Shown: positions 58,617-64,000 of the stretch, in pieces
How positions within the stretch are numbered: the stretch's first letter is position 1
Layout of the letters: each line of letters opens with the position of its first letter
Assembly: GCF_000208865.1 (NCBI RefSeq)
Contig: NC_018392.1
Coordinates: forward strand, 3,027,348 to 3,091,347
Source: Neospora caninum Liverpool
Taxonomy: Eukaryota; Apicomplexa; Conoidasida; Eucoccidiorida; Sarcocystidae
DNA: 64,000 bases
Direction: 5' to 3'
Translations under genes and position numbers: made by a program
The notes under the pieces: generated by a model
Database searches by the model: none
The model's input: the letters and a program-made list of their open reading frames with translations, nothing else
What the model was told of the DNA's origin: nothing

Positions 58617-61600
58617 TAGGTCTACGCAGGGGTGAGACAAAGGCCGCGAGACAGCCTGCAAGAGAAGAACGATTTCTGCGCAGCACAGGCGCAAGGCCCG
58701 AGCAGAAGATTCCCATCCTCCCTCCAGATTCTCCACTCACGGCCTCGTGTTTTGAAAGCAAGCGAGGCGAAACTTGTGACGGAGCCTACCGCGAAGCCGA
58801 CGACAGCGAGAGCCTCGAAAAGAAGAACGATATGCCGATTATCGAAACTGGAGATCTAAATCAAAGAGCCACACACGCCGGAAGACAAAGGTTTTTCCAC
58901 AAAGGCCAAAACCCCGCCACGCAGCGCAGACGGTTTCTGCGTGTACAGATGTGTGTCGGCGTGCCTATACATGCGTTAGGTTCATCCGTTCGCGGGCGGC
59001 ATTCCTGCGCTGCCGTCCAAAATCGTTCGTTTCCCATCTCTTGGACCTCGGCTGCCTGGAAAAAACACGCAGGTTCCACTGCGGAGACGAAAAGCGCTCT
59101 ATCGCCCTCCCTCTCTCTCCCTTCCCTCTCGCCTCGCGCCGTGCTCAAGCATCGCGCTGACTCGGGATGTGGAAGAAAGCGAGCGTTTTCTGCGGCAGAG
59201 TCCACACGCCTGGTCACGGTCACACCGCGCCAAACACAAGGAGCGCGAGACGCATCTCGTTGCCAGCAACGACTTACCCGTTCTTCCGCACGGCCAAGCG
59301 CCTCGTACATGAGACCCGCGACAGCCCAGTCGAGCGCGCTCTCTCTGTCTGTCTCTGCCTTTTGTGCGTCGTCCCGTTCTGATTCAGGCGGCGACGCAGA
59401 GGAGACAGAGAGAGGCGGCTGACGAGCGGCCGACGGCGTTTCCGGGGGACGGCATGCGGAACGGTCGTGCGAAATCCCGTCTTCTTGGAGAAGACTTCGC
59501 CGAGCCAAATGCATCGCGCAGGACCGAACGAGGAAAACCAAGTCTGCAGAAGAACCACCGCGGAAAAAACTTGAGATTACCAGACACCGCCCAAGCAAGA
59601 GACGAAACGCCAAGAGCCAGGCACGCACGCCGTCTGCCAAATCCACCGCCTTACACACATCTGCATCCACCTACAAATATACACGCAAATACACATATAT
59701 GCATGCACTCGTGTGTGTACAGATTCACACGGATATGCAAACGTCTACCTAGACGGAGATCGAGAGAGACTCGGGTTCGCGAGGCGACAGAGCACAGAGC
59801 GGAAGGATAGCTTGACGAGCACTTGTCCCAGAAGACCGATCGACAGCTTCACACGTATTCGCAGCTGCCACGTCTCTCTCCCCCTTCCCAGAGTGCGTCG
59901 CTTTCCTCCTCGAGTCGGGTTTCTGCGAGTTCGGACCTTCCGCGCCGCCGATCTTCGTGTCGCCTGCAGCGCCCTGGAACGCCTCGACAACTGCCGCGGC
60001 CAGCGCGGAGGCAGAGAGGCCGAGCGATCCGGCCCCATGCCAGAGGCGCACGAGGCGGGGCGGAGACAGCTCCTGCATGTCTCCGGTTTGCTCGCCGCTC
60101 GCGTGGAGCGCCGCGGAGGCGATTCTTCCTGAAACGCGAAAAAAGGAACGGCAAGCGCGTCGAGGCCAGGGGCGGGTGAAAACCCAGTCTCACACACAGC
60201 CGGCGAACCGAGACTTAGAAAGCACGCGCTGCAGCAAAAGACTCTCGAGCAGGAAACGGAGCGACACAAAGGTAGGAAGCGAGGCACGCGGTGCCCGTGC
60301 CCAGAAAGATAAGGAGAGGGACGAGCGACAAGATAAGACGGAAGTCGAAGAGAGAAGAGGTCGGAGAGAGAACACAGTCGCAGGAAGAAGGTGTTTCCCG
60401 TGAAGGCAGGGAATGCGTTTTTCTGTTCGTCACGCCCCTGTCTGGGGTCACAGCGCGAAAGTTCGGCTCCACTCTATTCTGCCTGAATGCGTGGCGCGTG
60501 TCTTTTGGTCCAGGTGAGGGCGTTCTCTCTCCGTTCATCGCGTCTGGTTCTGGTCCGCTTCCGCACTCGGCGTGCATTTTCAACCTGTGCCTTCTCTCCG
60601 CGTCCTCGCCGTTGCTAGAAGAGCGAGCGGCGGCAAACCGAACTTACGCGCAGGATCTTGGATCCGTTCCGGAGCCTCCGTTTTGCGTTCTTCGCCTTCC
60701 CTTTCTCGCTCATTCTCCTGCCGCGGATGGCAGTCTGCGTCGGCGGGTGTCAGCAGCCTCTCTCTGGCGGCGATCACGAGGCGCGCATGCGAAGCGTGGA
60801 GAAGCTGAAACGCGTTCGACAGGCCGCAAATCTCCTCGGCCGAAAGCTCCGCAATGCGCGACACCAGCGTCGTCTCCACGTCCTCCAGAAAGTCGAAGGA
60901 GAAGCCTTGCTGGTCGAGCGTGAACGCGACGCGACGACGCGAAGAGGCGCGCTCCTGAATCTCCTGAATCGAAGAGCCGGACGACCGATAGACGCCCTCA
61001 CGCGACGCCGGCGGCGCGTCACGAGATTCACCAACACTGTACGTGGATGAAGCATACGCAGAGCAACAGGAAGAGGACGAAGAGGACGAAGAGGAAGAGG
61101 AAGAAGAGGTTAACGGAGAGGTTGGCGCTGAGAGAGAGACGTGAGCTGTTTCTCTTCTTCCTCTTTTTGATCGCGCACAGTTGAGGAGGCAGGCCGGCCC
61201 GAAACGCGCCATCGCCTGGAGGAACGCGGCGATGTCTCTTACGGAAAACTGGGACAGATTGCCGTGCGCCTGGAAGATTAAATCCCCCCACAAGACCAGG
61301 GGAGAGGACGGGGGAAGGGAAGGAGAGTGGGAAGTCTGTGGGGAACTGCGGCGCCCGGGAGAGACGCCGTCCACAGTCGGGTGGGCTGCGTTGCGCGGAG
61401 GCGCGCGCGACGCAGAGGCAGACGGCAGGAGGAAAGAGGAAGAGAAAGAGATGTCGTCGGCGGCCTTGAGCAAGTCTGCAATCTCGCGAGTTCTCGAGAG
61501 CGAACGGCCCAGTGCGGGCGACACGGAAGCAAAACCCCGGAAGGAAGAGAAGAGAGCAGGCGAGACCGTGCGGGTTTTCCTGGTCGGAGATGCCCCGAGG

Positions 61601-61851
61601 AGACGCCGGCTGGAAGGTGACGACGCAACGCGAGACGCAGAGGGAAGACGCAGCGCGAGAGACGGAAAAGGAGAGAGGGAAGCAGGTGAGCTCCGAGACG
61701 TCCGAATGGTCATACGCCAAGAGGCGAGAGAAGAAGAGGAACAGCGAGAGGAAAGCGAAGATGCTTCGGTATGGCGAAAAGGACTGTTTCCAGTGGGAGA
61801 GGGAAGGACACAATCAGGCGTGAGACCCGAGGACTGAACCAAAGACACCAT
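56322..61851 (-). CDS. Many-exon helical-repeat protein, RAP/FASTK-like, 3' end unresolved
   Basis: Supported exons in transcript order: 61851-60648, one starting at 60128 (end unclear, near 59962), 59543-59278, 57648-57579, 57325-57212, 56793-56757, 56373-56322. Most have strong GTAAGT or GTACGT donors. The last three join in phase; a phase mismatch between 59278 and 57648 means one exon is missing from my model, and the final exon(s) below 56322 are not found. The start ATG at 61851 opens a Ser/Arg-rich, acid-poor N-terminus suited to mitochondrial targeting. The exons encode repeated amphipathic helices: [89 protein letters not shown]. This pattern is typical of apicomplexan RAP / FASTK-like proteins that handle mitochondrial RNA. 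The RAP domain itself was not seen, so the family call is inference. A poly-Ser run (61069-61111) is a trinucleotide expansion. Confidence 0.55.
56871..57087. repeat. Long imperfect TATG/TA satellite in an intron
   Basis: Over 200 bases built from ATGTATAT, ACATATGT and TA units, ending in about eleven TA repeats (57063-57084). It fills the intron between exons 57325-57212 and 56793-56757 of the minus-strand gene. Near-palindromic, so it can form hairpins on either strand. Confidence 0.9.
58580..58613. repeat. (TA)17 microsatellite
   Basis: An uninterrupted run of 17 TA units, the longest pure dinucleotide array in the window, in a probable intron of the minus-strand gene. Confidence 0.95.
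61069..61111 (-). repeat. Trinucleotide repeat encoding poly-Ser
   Basis: GAA/GAC/GAG triplets on the plus strand read as 13 serines on the minus strand, within the first exon of the RAP-like gene. In frame throughout. Confidence 0.85.
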
Positions 61852-62129
61852 TTGAGGGACGGAGACGGACGGGAAGGACGGTGAAGCATGGAGAAGAGAC
61901 GAGAAAGAGGGCGGAGAGCACGCAAGCGTGGGTTGTTTGTTTCTTCTCCATCGTTTCGTTCCGGAGACAGGGGGAGACACCCCAGCTGGGGATTCGGCGG
62001 CCTCCGGCCCTTGCGAAAAACGCGCGCTCCTGCAGAAGAGAAGCTTCTCTTTGCATGCTCTCCACCGCAATTTCGGCGCCATCGCGATTGGGCCTCGTCT
62101 CTCCGGGGGAACGCGAGGTGAGTGAAGAC

Positions 62130-62640
62130 GCAGAAAGCCCGCAGATAGAAAGAGACAAGAAACCAGAAAGAAGCGGAAAGGGAAGAGAGAGAATGCAAGG
62201 AGAGCGAACGAAGGGGAGAAAGAGAAGAGAAAACAAAACGAGAAAAGGGACGAGAGCGAATGATGGAGAGAAAAAGAGAAGAGAACGCAGAAAGAGAAAA
62301 GGAAGAAGAGAGACGACGAGAGAGAGGAGAGATGAGGGAGAGAAGAGAGAGAGGAGTGAGAAGAGAGAGAGGGGAGAGAGGAGAGAGAGAAGAGAGAGAA
62401 GAGAGCGAGGGGAGAGAGGAGAGAGAGAAGAGAGAGAAGAGAGCGAGGGGAGAGAGGAGAGAGAGAAGAGAGGGGAGAGAGGAGAGAGAGAATCAGAAGA
62501 GAATGGAAGGTTGAGCGAGAGTGATGGAGAGAAAGAGAAGTGGAAGGGGGAAAGCGAGAGAGAGAATGAAGGGAGAAAGACAAGACGTGAGAGAGGAATG
62601 GAAACAGACAGACGGTTCCGAGCACGTGGAAAATCGCGGC
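62130..62640 (+). repeat. Long polypurine tract, GAGAGA/GAAGAG units
   Basis: Nearly 500 bases of almost pure A and G on the plus strand. A tandem core at about 62340-62490 is made of GAGAGAGGGGAGAGAGGAGA-type units repeated several times with few changes. Confidence 0.9.
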
Positions 62641-63650
62641 ATGCAGTGAGTTACACAGAGGACTTCCGCAGGGAGAGATGCGGAGAGGACCAAGAGCATT
62701 TAAAAGGAACTCCGGCGCTGCGTTTCGAAAACAAAAAGGCAGAGAAAGTGAGGGAGTCGAAGGCCACAGGAGACAAGTCGATAGATCTGGAGAGAGAGGG
62801 CGAGTCGAGCATCTTGGCCGATTCACCTGCGGCGGCAAAACGAAAAAGACGCGGCGACGGCGAGTTGAGAGAGCGAGGCGTGATGTCTCAAATAGAGAGA
62901 GAAGAAAGCATTTAAGAGGAAAAAAGAAAGAGAGAAGAAAGGCCATTTCCAGCGTTTCTCTCGGTTTGCCGGGAGACGCCGATTCAAACAGCCAGCATGC
63001 GGTGCGCGGACAGCGCGCAGGATCGAGAGGAAAAAGACGGAGGGAAGACATACACACTCGTTTTCCTCGAGGCCGATACATAGGCCGAAAGAAGAGCCGT
63101 GTTGTCAAAAAGACTGTTCTCTGTGGACCGCTCTCTGTGTTTTTCTGCAGTCTCCGTTAGGCCTGCTTCAGGCGCGGTCTCGAGGCTCTCGAGGTGGACG
63201 AAGAAGATACATGGCCCGGCTTGTCTCTCTTCCTCTGAAAAGGAGGCAGATGGAGACAGATGCCCCGCATGCAGAGGCTCTCCCTGGGAGGCGAGTCTGT
63301 TCTTCTCGAACGCTGTTTCCCTCTGCGAGAATATTTTTGTGCTTGAGAGAGAGGGAGGTGGATTTTTTAGTGTCTGGAGACAGGTAGAAACACACGACTT
63401 TATCTCCTTCGCCGCAGTGTCTTCTTACACACTCTTTGTCGGCGGCCATGCCTTCTTTCGTCAGATGCACGGGGGCTGGCTGCGTGTACGAGCCTTCTTG
63501 GTGGTTCAGTCCTTTTCTTGCACAGCATTTAAGTTTTTTCTCATCTTCAACGCTTCTTCTCGCCTTTTCCCCAGACCCAGGAGAAAGCCGGTTGCCCGTC
63601 TAAACGCTGCCGGTTCCTCGGGGCCCCGATCCTGGCGCCCCGTCAGGTCA

Positions 63651-63960
63651 CCACACAAACAGAGGAAGCGAGAAAAAGTGAAGAGAGAGAAGAACAGAGA
63701 AGAGAGGGAAGAACAGAGAAGAGAGGGAAGAAGAGAGAAGAGGGGAGAAGAAGAGAGAAGAGGAGAGAAGAGGAGAGAAGGGAGAGGGAGAGAGGCACGA
63801 GGGTGAGGAGGAAAGAGGGTGAGGAGGGAAGAGGCGGAAGAGAAAAGAAAGAGAAAAGACAGCAAAGAAGAGGAAAGAGAGGATTCAAGAGAGAGAAGAG
63901 GTGGGAGAGGGGAGATAGAGGAGAGAAAGGATCGAGAGACAAAGGAGACGATAGGAACAA
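63651..63960 (+). repeat. Second polypurine tract, GAAGAGAG units
   Basis: About 300 bases of A and G with tandem AGAGAAGAGGGGAGAAG-like units, separate from the 62130-62640 tract and of the same strand polarity. Confidence 0.9.
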
Positions 63961-64000
63961 ACGAGCCGATAGAAACAAAATCATCGGTGAAAGGACTCGG

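Larger units (their letters stand above)
61852..64000. other. Upstream region of the RAP-like gene, dominated by purine tracts
   Basis: About 2.1 kb to the window edge. Both strands stay open for long distances only because GA repeats contain few stop codons; the resulting Arg/Glu or Ser/Leu-rich readings are artefacts. A mixed-sequence block at 63090-63650 has a plus-strand open frame (63099-63806) with a few hydrophobic stretches, but I see no domain and would not call it a gene. The RAP-like gene's promoter should be near 61900-62100. Confidence 0.5.

Noticed and set aside
60580..63108. Very long open frame on the minus strand upstream of the RAP-like start
   Set aside because: The part above 61851 is the complement of GA repeats (Ser/Leu/Phe-rich) and begins without a credible start; only the part from ATG 61851 looks like protein.
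63099..63806. Plus-strand open frame with some hydrophobic stretches near the window end
   Set aside because: The second half runs into the polypurine tract; no domain, no convincing start context and no splice partner.
1..64000. CRISPR arrays, bacterial operons, prophage or plastid/mitochondrial genome fragments
   Set aside because: No regularly spaced repeats, no ribosome-binding-site-linked gene strings, and all genes have spliceosomal introns or parasite-type starts.

Overview
The window looks like nuclear DNA of a tissue-cyst-forming coccidian apicomplexan (the Toxoplasma / Neospora / Hammondia group). The reasons are intron-rich genes with long Ser/Pro/Ala-rich insertions, an ApiAP2 transcription factor, CAAAATGGCG-type start contexts, (TA)n and TATG microsatellites in introns and spacers, and a very large tubulin-tyrosine-ligase-like gene beside ER housekeeping genes. 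I cannot fix the species from sequence alone. From unverified memory the gene order fits T. gondii chromosome VI.

Layout: 1-876 (+) is the 3' end of an M16 (insulysin-type) metalloprotease. 2562-14034 (-) is a TTL-family gene of about ten exons with a 100-N assembly gap inside one intron. 14035-20572 is a long spacer that separates it from a divergent ApiAP2 gene, 20573-24867 (+), whose single AP2 domain is split by the last intron. 29766-35309 (+) is ALG7/DPAGT1, the first enzyme of N-glycan precursor synthesis; I reconstructed eleven phase-consistent exons. 37143-38756 (-) is a single-exon acidic protein with a signal anchor and a second membrane segment (dense-granule-like). 41026-44169 (+) is an atypical mitochondrial carrier. 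45029-46957 (-) is a tail-anchored protein that may be ODR-4-like. 50178-53568 (+) is the ER Hsp90 (GRP94) ending in HDEL. 55562-55910 (+) is a possible two-exon small protein. About 56322-61851 (-) is a many-exon helical-repeat protein of RAP/FASTK flavour. The last 2 kb is mostly polypurine tracts.

Functional links: ALG7, the tail-anchored candidate and GRP94 are all ER proteins within 25 kb. In a eukaryote this may be chance; no operon-like logic is expected. The TTL-like enzyme should modify tubulin, the carrier and the RAP-like protein are probably mitochondrial, and the ApiAP2 is nuclear. Most splice junctions given were checked for GT/AG sites and reading phase by hand. Where a junction could not be closed this is stated.
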